From positions 2,604,001 through 2,668,000 of the forward strand of contig NZ_CP085173.1 of the NCBI RefSeq assembly GCF_020616555.1: a DNA stretch of 64,000 bases, given 5' to 3'. The notes under the pieces were generated by a model. The model searched no databases. It worked only from the letters and a program-made list of their open reading frames with translations, and was not told where the DNA came from. Source of the DNA: Streptomyces longhuiensis. GTDB lineage: Bacteria; Actinomycetota; Actinomycetes; Streptomycetales; Streptomycetaceae. The translations under genes and the position numbers were made by a program. Below, piece after piece: positions 35,758-43,003 of the stretch (its first letter is position 1; each line of letters opens with the position of its first letter).

Positions 35758-36479
35758 GAGGGTCGTCCTTCCGCGGGGGGCCTGAGCAGGGGCGGGTGCA
35801 GTGCGGTGGCGGGCCCTGCCTTGTAGAGCGCGGCGGGCTTGCCGCGGCCGCCGGTGAGCCGGGCGGCGCCGTGCACCGGTTCGACGAAGCCGGGGGTGGC
35901 GAGGACCTTGCGCCGGAAGTTCGCGGGGTCGAGCCCGGCGCCCCACACCGCTTCGTAGACCCCCCGCAGCTCGCCGAGGGTGAACTCGGGCGGGCAGAAG
36001 GCCGTGGCCAGGCAGGTGTTCTCGATGCCGGCGCCGACGCGTTCGTGCGCGTCGGCGAGGATCCGGTCGTGGTCGAAGGCGAGCGGCCCGTACGCGCCCG
36101 AGCCGTACGGCAGCCAGTCCGCGCGGGCTGCGTCACCGCCCCCGCGCACCTCGGGAGGGTCGGGCACGAGGGCCGCGAACGCGACGGAGACGACCCGCAT
36201 CCGGGGGTCGCGGTCCGGGTCGCTGTAGGTGCGCAACTGTTCCAGGTGCAGCCCGGTGACGTCGGACAGGCCGGTCTCCTCGGCCAGTTCGCGCGCCGCC
36301 GCCGTCTCCGCCGACTCGTCGGGCAGGACGAAGCCGCCGGGCAGCGCCAGGCGTCCCGCGTACGGGTCCTGCCCCCGCTCGACGAGCAGCACCCTCAGCG
36401 CGCCGTCCCGGATCGTGAAGACGGCCAGATCGACGGTGACGGCGAAGGGCTCGAAGGCGTACTTGTCATAGCCCTGCAC
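35754..36479 (-). CDS. NrtR-like NUDIX / winged-helix regulator
   Basis: The protein has about 241 residues from GTG 36477-36479, chosen because AGAGGGGGG lies at good distance; GTGs at 36485 and 36488 are alternatives. The N-terminal NUDIX domain has an intact box (G-x5-E-x7-RELAEETGL in LPGGFVLPDESAETAAARE...). A C-terminal domain around FTLGELRGVYEAVWGAGLDPANFRRKVLATPGFVE is the winged helix that defines NrtR-type regulators of NAD metabolism. The complete catalytic box means it might also hydrolyse its ligand. A 47-bp palindrome directly upstream is the likely operator, suggesting autoregulation of the operon NUDIX-ARH-nucleotidyltransferase. Confidence 0.88.
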   Translation of the reverse strand: MQGYDKYAFEPFAVTVDLAVFTIRDGALRVLLVERGQDPYAGRLALPGGFVLPDESAETAAARELAEETGLSDVTGLHLEQLRTYSDPDRDPRMRVVSVAFAALVPDPPEVRGGGDAARADWLPYGSGAYGPLAFDHDRILADAHERVGAGIENTCLATAFCPPEFTLGELRGVYEAVWGAGLDPANFRRKVLATPGFVEPVHGAARLTGGRGKPAALYKAGPATALHPPLLRPPAEGRPS

Positions 36480-36485
36480 GCACAC

Positions 36486-36532
36486 CACCCCCCTCTCTTT
36501 ATGGTCTAACCGACTATAAAGAGAGGGGGGTG
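36486..36532. promoter_or_regulatory. Large palindrome, putative NrtR-type operator
   Basis: The left arm 36486-36506 (CACCCCCCTCTCTTTATGGTC) and right arm 36512-36532 (GACTATAAAGAGAGGGGGG then TG) are 21-nt inverted repeats with one mismatch around a TAACC spacer. It overlaps the Shine-Dalgarno and the start region of the NUDIX gene. The TAT/ATA core with flanking G runs looks like an operator rather than a terminator, though it lies 50 nt past the rluB stop. Confidence 0.7.
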
Positions 36533-36580
36533 GCACACACAAGAGCCAGGCGCCCGCCGGAGCGGGATACCCAGGTGCTT

Positions 36581-37759
36581 CTAGAGGTCGACCTCCTGCA
36601 TCAGCATGCCGACCTCGGTGTTGGACAGACGCCGCAGCCAGCCCGACTTCTGGTCGCCCAGAGCGATCGGCCCGAAGGACACCCGCACCAGCTTGTCGAC
36701 CGGGAACCCGGCCTCCGCGAGCATGCGCCGCACGATGTGCTTGCGGCCCTCGTGCAGGGTGACCTCGACCAGGTAGTTCTTGCCGGTCTGCTCGACGACG
36801 CGGAAGTGGTCCGCCTTCGCGTACCCGTCCTCCAGCTGGATGCCGTCCTTGAGCTGCTTGCCCAGGTCGCGCGGGATCGGGCCCACGATGTGCGCGAGGT
36901 AGGTCTTCTTCACGCCGTACTTGGGATGGGTGAGGCGGTGGGCCAGCTCTCCGTGGTTGGTGAGCAGGATGATGCCCTCGGTCTCGGTGTCGAGCCGCCC
37001 GACGTGGAACAGCCGCGTCTCGCGGTTGTTCGTGTAGTCACCCAGGCACTGGCGGCCGTCGGGGTCCTCCATGGTGGAGACGACACCGGCCGGCTTGTTC
37101 AGCGCGAAGAACTGGTACGACTGGGTCGCCACGGTCAGACCGTCGACCTTGATCTCGTCGTTCTCCGGGTCGACACGCAGCCCCTGCTCGAGCACGATCT
37201 GGCCGTTGACCTCGACCCGAGCCTGCTCGACGAGCTCCTCGCAGGCGCGCCGGGAGCCGTAACCGGCCCGCGCGAGCACCTTCTGGAGCCGCTCGCCCTC
37301 CTGCTCGGCGCCCGGGAAGGTCTTGGGGGTCTTGATGTCAGGCCTGCCCGCGTACCGGTCGCGGTTGCGCTCCTCCTGCCGGGCGTCGTACTCCCGCGAG
37401 GTCCCCGGGGCGCCGCTGCGGCCGCCGCCGCGGGCACCGGTGCCCTGGGAGGTACGGGGGCCGCCCTTGGCGCCGCCGCGCGCCGCCGCGCCCCGGCCCC
37501 GCCTCGGTGCGCCGCCGCCGTCGGCGGGGCTCACGTCGTAGCGCCGCTCCTCGGGACGCGGCTTGCTCGGCCGGCCCTGCTTGTCGTCACGGTCGTTGCC
37601 GGCACCGCGGTAGTTCCCGCGACCGCCGCCGGCGCTGCCGCCGCGAGCACCGCTGCCGCCGCGGCCACCGCCGCCACTGCTGCCGCGGCCGCCGCTGTTG
37701 CCACCACGGCTCCCGCCGTTGTTTCCGCTGCTGTTCCTGCCGCTGCTGCTGCTTCGCAT
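36581..37759 (-). CDS. rluB: 23S rRNA pseudouridine synthase RluB with long RGG/Gly-rich N-terminus
   Basis: This 392-residue RsuA/RluB-type pseudouridine synthase starts at ATG 37757-37759. Residues 1 to about 145 are low-complexity Gly/Ser/Arg (RGGSGARGG, GGGRGNYRG), probably disordered and RNA-binding. An S4 domain (GERLQKVLARAGYGSRRACEELVEQARVEVNG in parts) follows. The catalytic core then shows HVGRLDTETEGIILLTNHGE with the active-site Asp in GRLD and GRKHIVRRMLAEAGFPV. It modifies a uridine in 23S rRNA. It lies directly downstream of scpAB, the usual order in Gram-positive genomes. Confidence 0.95.
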   Translation of the reverse strand: MRSSSSGRNSSGNNGGSRGGNSGGRGSSGGGGRGGSGARGGSAGGGRGNYRGAGNDRDDKQGRPSKPRPEERRYDVSPADGGGAPRRGRGAAARGGAKGGPRTSQGTGARGGGRSGAPGTSREYDARQEERNRDRYAGRPDIKTPKTFPGAEQEGERLQKVLARAGYGSRRACEELVEQARVEVNGQIVLEQGLRVDPENDEIKVDGLTVATQSYQFFALNKPAGVVSTMEDPDGRQCLGDYTNNRETRLFHVGRLDTETEGIILLTNHGELAHRLTHPKYGVKKTYLAHIVGPIPRDLGKQLKDGIQLEDGYAKADHFRVVEQTGKNYLVEVTLHEGRKHIVRRMLAEAGFPVDKLVRVSFGPIALGDQKSGWLRRLSNTEVGMLMQEVDL

Positions 37760-37771
37760 CAAAAGTTCCGT

Positions 37772-38425
37772 CTAGTCGTCTGCGTCCTCGTAACCCGGCG
37801 CATCGGGTGCGTCCGGGTCGAACGACGGGACCCCTTCCTGCGTCTCGGCCTCGATCGCGTCCGCCTCCGGAAGGAAGGGCGCGAGTTCCGGGAGCTCGTC
37901 CAGGCCTCGCAGGCCCATCCGCTCCAGAAAGTAGTTCGTCGTCCTGTACAGGATCGCACTTGTTTCGGGTTCCGCGCCCGCCTCCTCGACGAGGCCCCTC
38001 TGGAGGAGGGTCCGCATCACACCGTCACAGTTCACTCCGCGCACGGCGGAGACCCGCGACCGGCTCACCGGCTGGCGGTACGCGACGACCGCGAGGGTCT
38101 CCAGAGCCGCCTGGGTGAGCCGGGCCTGCTGCCCGTCGAGCACGAAGCGTTCGACCGCCGCCGCGTACTGCGGCCGGGTGTAGAACCGCCAGCCGCCCGC
38201 CACGAGCCTCAGCTCGAATCCGCGGCCCTGGACCGTGTACTCGTCCGCCAGGGCCCGCAGGGCGTCCGCCACGGCCCTGCGCGGCCGGTCCAGGATCTTC
38301 GCGAGGTGCTCCTCGGTCGCGGGCTCGTCGACGACCATCAGTACGGCCTCCAGGGCCGGCCCGAGTTCCAGCTCGGCGACCCGGTCGGCCCCGGCGACGG
38401 TTTCCTGCCCACTCGTGCCCGTCAT
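37772..38425 (-). CDS. scpB: Segregation and condensation protein B
   Basis: This 217-residue ScpB (kleisin partner of SMC) has two winged-helix domains: [25 protein letters not shown] and [45 protein letters not shown], in parts. An acidic C-terminal tail follows. The ATG at 38423-38425 overlaps the scpA stop by 4 nt. It stabilises the SMC-ScpA complex that condenses and segregates the chromosome. Confidence 0.96.
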   Translation of the reverse strand: MTGTSGQETVAGADRVAELELGPALEAVLMVVDEPATEEHLAKILDRPRRAVADALRALADEYTVQGRGFELRLVAGGWRFYTRPQYAAAVERFVLDGQQARLTQAALETLAVVAYRQPVSRSRVSAVRGVNCDGVMRTLLQRGLVEEAGAEPETSAILYRTTNYFLERMGLRGLDELPELAPFLPEADAIEAETQEGVPSFDPDAPDAPGYEDADD

Positions 38426-39675
38426 GACTGCTCCTCCTCCGCCCCGCCCCGCTCGGCCTTTGTCTCTTTACCGTCTTTGCCGGCACCGTCTTTGCCGGCC
38501 GTCTCGGGGGGCCTGTCGAACTCGTCCGTGACGGTCGGCTCCCCGTCGCCCTCCCCGCCGGTCCAGCGCACGAGAAGCTCCCCGAGGGCCTCCTCCTGCT
38601 CCAGGCTGACGGCCTTCTCCCGGTACAGCTCAAGGAGGGCCAGGAAGCGGGCCACGACGGTCAGGGTGTCGTCGGTGTCCTCCACCAGCACCCGGAAACT
38701 CGCCTCGCCCAGCTCCCGCAGCCGCGCCACGACGAGCCCGGCCTGCTCGCGCACACTGACCAGCGGGGCGTGGATGTGGTCGACGTACACCTGGGGCTTC
38801 GGCCTGGGCTGCATCGCCTTCACGGCGAGCCGCGCGAATCCTTCCGCCCCGATACTGATGACGACTTCCGGCAGCAACTCGGCGTGATGCGGCTCCAGAC
38901 CGACGGTCCGCGGGTAGCGCCGCGCCTCCTCGTCGAGCCGCTCGCTGAAGATGTCGGCGATCTTCTTGTACGCGCGGTACTGGAGCAGCCGGGCGAACAA
39001 GAGGTCACGCGCTTCGAGGAGCGCGAGGTCGGCCTCGTCCTCGACCTCGGCGGTCGGCAGCAGCCGGGCGGCCTTGAGGTCGAGCAGCGTGGCGGCGACG
39101 ACGAGGAACTCGGTGGTCTGGTCGAGATCCCACTCGGGACCCATGGCGCGGATGTGCACCATGAACTCGTCGGTCACTTTGGAGAGCGCGACCTCGGTGA
39201 CGTCCAGCTTGTGCCTGGAGATCAGCTGGAGGAGCAGATCGAAGGGCCCCTCGAAGTTGGCCAGCCGCACCTTGAACCGCCCGTCGTCGGGCACGGGCTG
39301 CTCAGGTTCGGGTTCCGGGTCGGAGCCCGCCGGCTCCTGAGGCCCCGGATCCGGCTCAGCGACGAGCTCCGCCGACGGCCCAGGTTCCGGCTCGGGAACG
39401 GGCTCTGGCTCCGGCTCTGGAACGGCCTCTGGCTCAGGAACGAGCTCCGGCTCCGGAACGGCCTCTGGCTCAGGAGCGAGCTCCGCCTCAGGAACGGCCT
39501 CTGGCTCAGGAGCAAGCTCCGCCTCAGGAACGGCCACCGACTCGGGAGCGAGCTCCGGCTCAGGAAGTACCCCCGCCCCCGGCGCCGGCAGGCGCGTCGC
39601 CCCGGGGCCCCGGCCCAGCGCGCGTCGCCGCGCGCCCCGGCCGGGCGTGGAGGAGTCGTCGTCGTTCGCGGGCAT
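38422..39675 (-). CDS. scpA: Segregation and condensation protein A with Pro/Glu repeat N-terminus
   Basis: This 417-residue kleisin subunit of the SMC complex has its conserved ScpA core starting near residue 133: [39 protein letters not shown], then the C-terminal winged helix around [24 protein letters not shown]. Residues 38 to about 131 are an acidic Pro-Glu-Ala repeat (units like [12 protein letters not shown]) encoded by tandem DNA repeats. The frame is continuous from ATG 39673-39675. The repeat is probably a flexible linker; the family is usually about 260-280 residues, so the extension explains the extra length. Confidence 0.95.
   Translation of the reverse strand: MPANDDDSSTPGRGARRRALGRGPGATRLPAPGAGVLPEPELAPESVAVPEAELAPEPEAVPEAELAPEPEAVPEPELVPEPEAVPEPEPEPVPEPEPGPSAELVAEPDPGPQEPAGSDPEPEPEQPVPDDGRFKVRLANFEGPFDLLLQLISRHKLDVTEVALSKVTDEFMVHIRAMGPEWDLDQTTEFLVVAATLLDLKAARLLPTAEVEDEADLALLEARDLLFARLLQYRAYKKIADIFSERLDEEARRYPRTVGLEPHHAELLPEVVISIGAEGFARLAVKAMQPRPKPQVYVDHIHAPLVSVREQAGLVVARLRELGEASFRVLVEDTDDTLTVVARFLALLELYREKAVSLEQEEALGELLVRWTGGEGDGEPTVTDEFDRPPETAGKDGAGKDGKETKAERGGAEEEQS
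39397..39564 (-). repeat. Tandem repeat encoding [16 protein letters not shown] units in scpA
   Basis: About five imperfect units of roughly 30-36 bp (GAGCTTGCTCCTGAGCCAGA and relatives) encode a Pro/Glu/Ala repeat. Unit number is likely variable between strains. Confidence 0.75.
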
Positions 39676-39691
39676 CAGGCGGACGTTACCG

Positions 39692-40243
39692 CTACCGCCC
39701 GCGCAGTCGGCGTACGAGAATGCTCGCGTCTCCGCGCGATTCGAGGTCGGCGAGCACCACGGCGACCGCTTCGCGGACGATGCGACCGCGGTCCACGGCG
39801 AGCCCGTGCTCCCCGCGGAGCACGAGGCGCGCGTGCTCGAGGTCCATCAGCTCCTCGGCGGAGACGTACACCGTGATCTTCTCGTCGTGGCGCTCGCGCC
39901 CGCTGGGCCGCCGGTTGGCGGCCGCCCGGGAGCGCTTGCGCGACGACCCCGCGGAGGCAGAACCTTCCTGCGCCTGCGGCGGGCGGCGCCCCGCGGGCTT
40001 GTCGCCCTCGGTGGCGCGGCTGCGGGACTCGCCCGACTCGTCGTCCGCCGCCGCGTGTTCGGCGCTCTCGCCGCCCTCGCCGCGCTGCTTCTCCTCGGCG
40101 GCGACGGCGTCGCTCTCACCCGCCGGGGCGGGCACCCGCGCCTCGCCGTTGGCCGGGCGCCTCGGGGACGAGGCCTGGAGCCCCATTCCCCCGGTCGTAC
40201 GGAACAGTTCGTCGGCCCCCGGCAGACTCACTCGGCGTGACAC
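39692..40243 (-). CDS. Uncharacterised protein between parA and scpA, possible DNA-binding C-terminus
   Basis: This 183-residue protein has a low-complexity, charged first two thirds (Ala/Glu/Ser/Arg). The last ~65 residues are well ordered: [20 protein letters not shown] followed by [20 protein letters not shown]. That strand plus two-helix layout resembles a ribbon-helix-helix DNA-binding fold. It overlaps the parA 3' end by 16 nt and precedes scpA. The position suggests a ParB- or accessory-like partner of this ParA, but no ParB motif is present. Function is inference only. Confidence 0.72.
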   Translation of the reverse strand: MSRRVSLPGADELFRTTGGMGLQASSPRRPANGEARVPAPAGESDAVAAEEKQRGEGGESAEHAAADDESGESRSRATEGDKPAGRRPPQAQEGSASAGSSRKRSRAAANRRPSGRERHDEKITVYVSAEELMDLEHARLVLRGEHGLAVDRGRIVREAVAVVLADLESRGDASILVRRLRGR

Positions 40244-41397
40244 CGGGCGAGCACCTCCCTGGCGAGCTGGCGATAGGCGGCCGCGCCGACCGAGTTGGAG
40301 GCGTACGTCGTGATCGGCTCACCGGCGACCGTGGTCTCCGGGAAGCGCACGGTCCGGCCGATCACCGTGTGGTAGACGTGATCGTCGAACGCCTCGACCA
40401 CACGCGCGAGCACCTCACGGCTGTGCACCGTGCGGGAGTCGTACATCGTGGCGAGGATGCCGTCGAGCTCCAGGTCGGGGTTGAGCCGCTCCTGGACCTT
40501 CTCGATCGTCTCCGTGAGGAGCGCGACACCGCGCAGCGCGAAGAACTCGCACTCGAGGGGCACGATCACCTTGTGAGCCGCCGTCAGGGCGTTCACGGTG
40601 AGCAGGCCGAGCGAGGGCTGACAGTCGATCACGATGTAGTCGTAGTCGGCCATCAGCGGCTTCAACGCCCGCTGGAGCGTGGACTCGCGCGCGACCTCGC
40701 TCACCAACTGCACCTCGGCGGCGGACAGGTCGATGTTGCTCGGCAGCAGGTCCATGTTCGGGACCGCGGTCTTCAGGAGGACCTCGTCCGCGGCCATGCC
40801 CCGCTCCATGAGCAGGTTGTAGACCGTCAGGTCGAGTTCCATCGGGTTCACGCCGAGACCGACCGAGAGCGCGCCCTGCGGGTCGAAGTCGACGAGCAGG
40901 ACCCGGCGTCCGTACTCCGCGAGCGCTGCACCCAGGTTGATGGTCGACGTGGTCTTGCCGACGCCGCCCTTCTGGTTGCACATCGCGATGATCTTCGCGG
41001 GGCCGTGGTCGGTCAGCGGGCCTGGGATCGGGAAGTACGGGAGCGGGCGCCCGGTCGGGCCGACGCGCTCGCGGCGCTGACGGGCAGCGTCGGGCGCGAG
41101 CGTGGCCGCGTACTCGGGGTCCGGCTCGTACTCGGCGTCGGGGTCGTAGAAGTGCCCCTCGGGCAGTTCGTCGTAGTCGGCGAAGTGGGAGCGTTCGCCA
41201 CTTCGGTCGCCGGCCATGGCGTTCACGTGATGGCCATCCATGCTCTGGGGTGCTGTCTGCGTCTGCAGGGGGCTGCTCTGACGGGCGGCAAAGGTACGGA
41301 CCGCGACGGAGCCGACAGCCTCGAGCCCCGCGGGACCTTGCTCCCTCGCAACCGTTCCTGGTTGACCACCCCCGGGAGTAAATGTCGACTCATTCAC
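40228..41397 (-). CDS. ParA/MinD-family ATPase next to scpAB
   Basis: This 389-residue P-loop ATPase starts at GTG 41395-41397, supported by a perfect AAGGAGGT 11 nt upstream. A ~120-residue unstructured N-terminus precedes AKIIAMCNQKGGVGKTTSTINLG (deviant Walker A with the signature Lys), VLLVDFDPQGALS, and DYIVIDCQPSLGLLTVNAL. It is a ParA-type partitioning ATPase but not the main parA of the parAB locus near oriC, since no parB adjoins it. Pairing with scpAB suggests a role in chromosome organisation. Confidence 0.92.
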   Translation of the reverse strand: MNESTFTPGGGQPGTVAREQGPAGLEAVGSVAVRTFAARQSSPLQTQTAPQSMDGHHVNAMAGDRSGERSHFADYDELPEGHFYDPDAEYEPDPEYAATLAPDAARQRRERVGPTGRPLPYFPIPGPLTDHGPAKIIAMCNQKGGVGKTTSTINLGAALAEYGRRVLLVDFDPQGALSVGLGVNPMELDLTVYNLLMERGMAADEVLLKTAVPNMDLLPSNIDLSAAEVQLVSEVARESTLQRALKPLMADYDYIVIDCQPSLGLLTVNALTAAHKVIVPLECEFFALRGVALLTETIEKVQERLNPDLELDGILATMYDSRTVHSREVLARVVEAFDDHVYHTVIGRTVRFPETTVAGEPITTYASNSVGAAAYRQLAREVLARCHAE

Positions 41398-41743
41398 AAG
41401 TCGTCTTACCTCCTTGGTGACCAGGAAACTTCTAGATAGGTCAGCGTGGCACCATGCCGACGGTTGGCGACTCTATGGCGTGTCACCACTCCGCAGCAAC
41501 ACAATCCGCCGGACCCGGCCCGATGTGTCGGCAACGGAACACCCTTGTGTCAAGGGTGCACGGCGTCGGTTCGAAGCGTTTCGCGGGTGCGCGAATCGGT
41601 TAAAGGGTTACGTTCGAGGCGAGTTGACCAAGTCCGTATTGATGCCCAAGTGATACGCATGCGGCCGGACCCCTCACAAGGTCCGGCCGCAGGCGTGAGA
41701 TTGACGACTTCCGTTGACGAAAGCGGTCGAAGAGTCGTCGGCG
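41398..41743. other. Intergenic region upstream of parA-like gene
   Basis: These 346 nt hold the parA Shine-Dalgarno (41409-41414) and the ald terminator (41661-41690). No gene, RNA or parS-like site (GTTTCACGTGAAAC) was found in the rest. Confidence 0.5.
41661..41690 (-). terminator. Terminator hairpin after ald
   Basis: A perfect 11-bp stem, GCGGCCGGACC with GGTCCGGCCGC and an 8-nt loop, lies 53 nt past the ald stop codon. Confidence 0.8.
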
Positions 41744-42859
41744 TCAGCCGAGCAGGGACTCCAGCTCGGTGTGCTCGAGGCCGTGGGACTCGGCGACCTC
41801 GCGGTAAACGACCTTGCCGTCATGGGTGTTGAGGCCCAGGGCGAGCGCCGGGTCGCGGCGCAGGGCCTCGACCCAGCCGCGGTTCGCGAGCTCGACGATG
41901 TACGGCAGCGTGGCGTTCGTCAGCGCGTAGGTCGACGTGTTGGGCACGGCGCCGGGCATGTTGGCGACGCAGTAGAAGACCGAGTTGTGGACCGGGAAGG
42001 TCGGCTCGGCATGCGTCGTCGGGTGCGAGTCCTCGAAGCAGCCGCCCTGGTCGATCGCGATGTCGACAAGGACACTTCCCGGCTTCATGCGGGAGACGAG
42101 CTCGTTGGTGACCAGCTTCGGGGCCTTGGCGCCCGGGATGAGGACGGCACCGATGACGAGGTCGGCCTCGAGGCACGCCTTCTCGAGCTCGAAGGCGTTG
42201 GAGACGACGGTCTGGATCTTCGTACCGAAGATCTTGTCGGCTTCCTTGAGCTTGTTGATGTCGCGGTCGAGCAGGGTCACGTGGAAGCCCATGCCGATGG
42301 CGATCTGCGCGGCGTTCCAGCCGGAGACGCCGCCGCCGATGACGACGGCCCTGGCGGCGAGCACGCCCGGGACACCGCCCGGCAGGACACCGCGGCCGCC
42401 GTTGGCGGCCATCAGGTGGTAGGCGCCGACCTGCGGGGCCAGGCGGCCCGCGACCTCGGACATCGGGGCGAGCAGCGGGAGCGCGCGGTTCGCGGTCTCG
42501 ACCGTCTCGTACGCGATGGCGGTGGTGCCGGACTCCAGGAGCGCGTCCGTGCACTCCTTGGAGGCGGCGAGGTGCAGGTAGGTGAAGAGCGTCTGGTCCT
42601 TGCGGAGACGGTGGTACTCCTCCGCGATCGGCTCCTTGACCTTCAGGAGCAGGTCAGCGGTGGCCCAGACCTCGTCGGCGGTGCCGAGGATCTGCGCACC
42701 GGCCGAGACGTACTCGTCGTCCGTGATCGAGGAGCCGACACCGGCGTTCTGCTCGACGAAGACCTGGTGGCCGTTGCGCACGAGCTCGTGCACACCGGCG
42801 GGGGTGATGGCCACCCGGAACTCGTTGTTCTTGACCTCGCGGGGGATGCCGACCTTCAT
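41744..42859 (-). CDS. ald: Alanine dehydrogenase
   Basis: This 371-residue NAD-dependent L-alanine dehydrogenase performs reversible oxidative deamination to pyruvate and ammonia. It starts MKVGIPREVKNNEFRVAITPAGV, has the substrate/catalytic block FTYLHLAASKE (His), the dinucleotide motif AVVIGGGVSGWNAAQIAIGMG, and GAVLIPGAKAPKLVTNELV. Length and motifs are standard for the hexameric enzyme. AAGGA lies upstream of the ATG at 42857-42859. It forms its own transcription unit with a terminator. Confidence 0.97.
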   Translation of the reverse strand: MKVGIPREVKNNEFRVAITPAGVHELVRNGHQVFVEQNAGVGSSITDDEYVSAGAQILGTADEVWATADLLLKVKEPIAEEYHRLRKDQTLFTYLHLAASKECTDALLESGTTAIAYETVETANRALPLLAPMSEVAGRLAPQVGAYHLMAANGGRGVLPGGVPGVLAARAVVIGGGVSGWNAAQIAIGMGFHVTLLDRDINKLKEADKIFGTKIQTVVSNAFELEKACLEADLVIGAVLIPGAKAPKLVTNELVSRMKPGSVLVDIAIDQGGCFEDSHPTTHAEPTFPVHNSVFYCVANMPGAVPNTSTYALTNATLPYIVELANRGWVEALRRDPALALGLNTHDGKVVYREVAESHGLEHTELESLLG

Positions 42860-43003
42860 CGTCGATCACGGTCCTTGGCTCAGGGATTTCTCGGGCATTG
42901 CACTACATACCCGTGCGCTTGGGGGCGCACCGGGAGACACCACGGAAGTACGCGGCGGAGCCAGTCTAATGAAGGATTTCTAGCTGTCTAGCCTTTCAAA
43001 GCA

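Noticed and set aside
36486..36532. Palindrome as rho-independent terminator of rluB
   Set aside because: It could fold, but the arms contain AT-rich segments and overlap the start of the NUDIX regulator. Its symmetric operator-like core makes regulation more likely.
36530..38887. 785-codon plus-strand ORF over rluB/scpB
   Set aside because: Antisense to rluB and scpB; the Ala/Thr/Val runs come from the Gly-rich repeat of rluB read in the other direction.
41560..41600. GGTTCGAAGCG as a tRNA T-loop
   Set aside because: The T-loop-like string is not embedded in a cloverleaf; no acceptor, D or anticodon arms could be aligned.
41398..41743. parS site near the ParA-like gene
   Set aside because: No GTTTCACGTGAAAC-like palindrome was seen here or elsewhere in the window.
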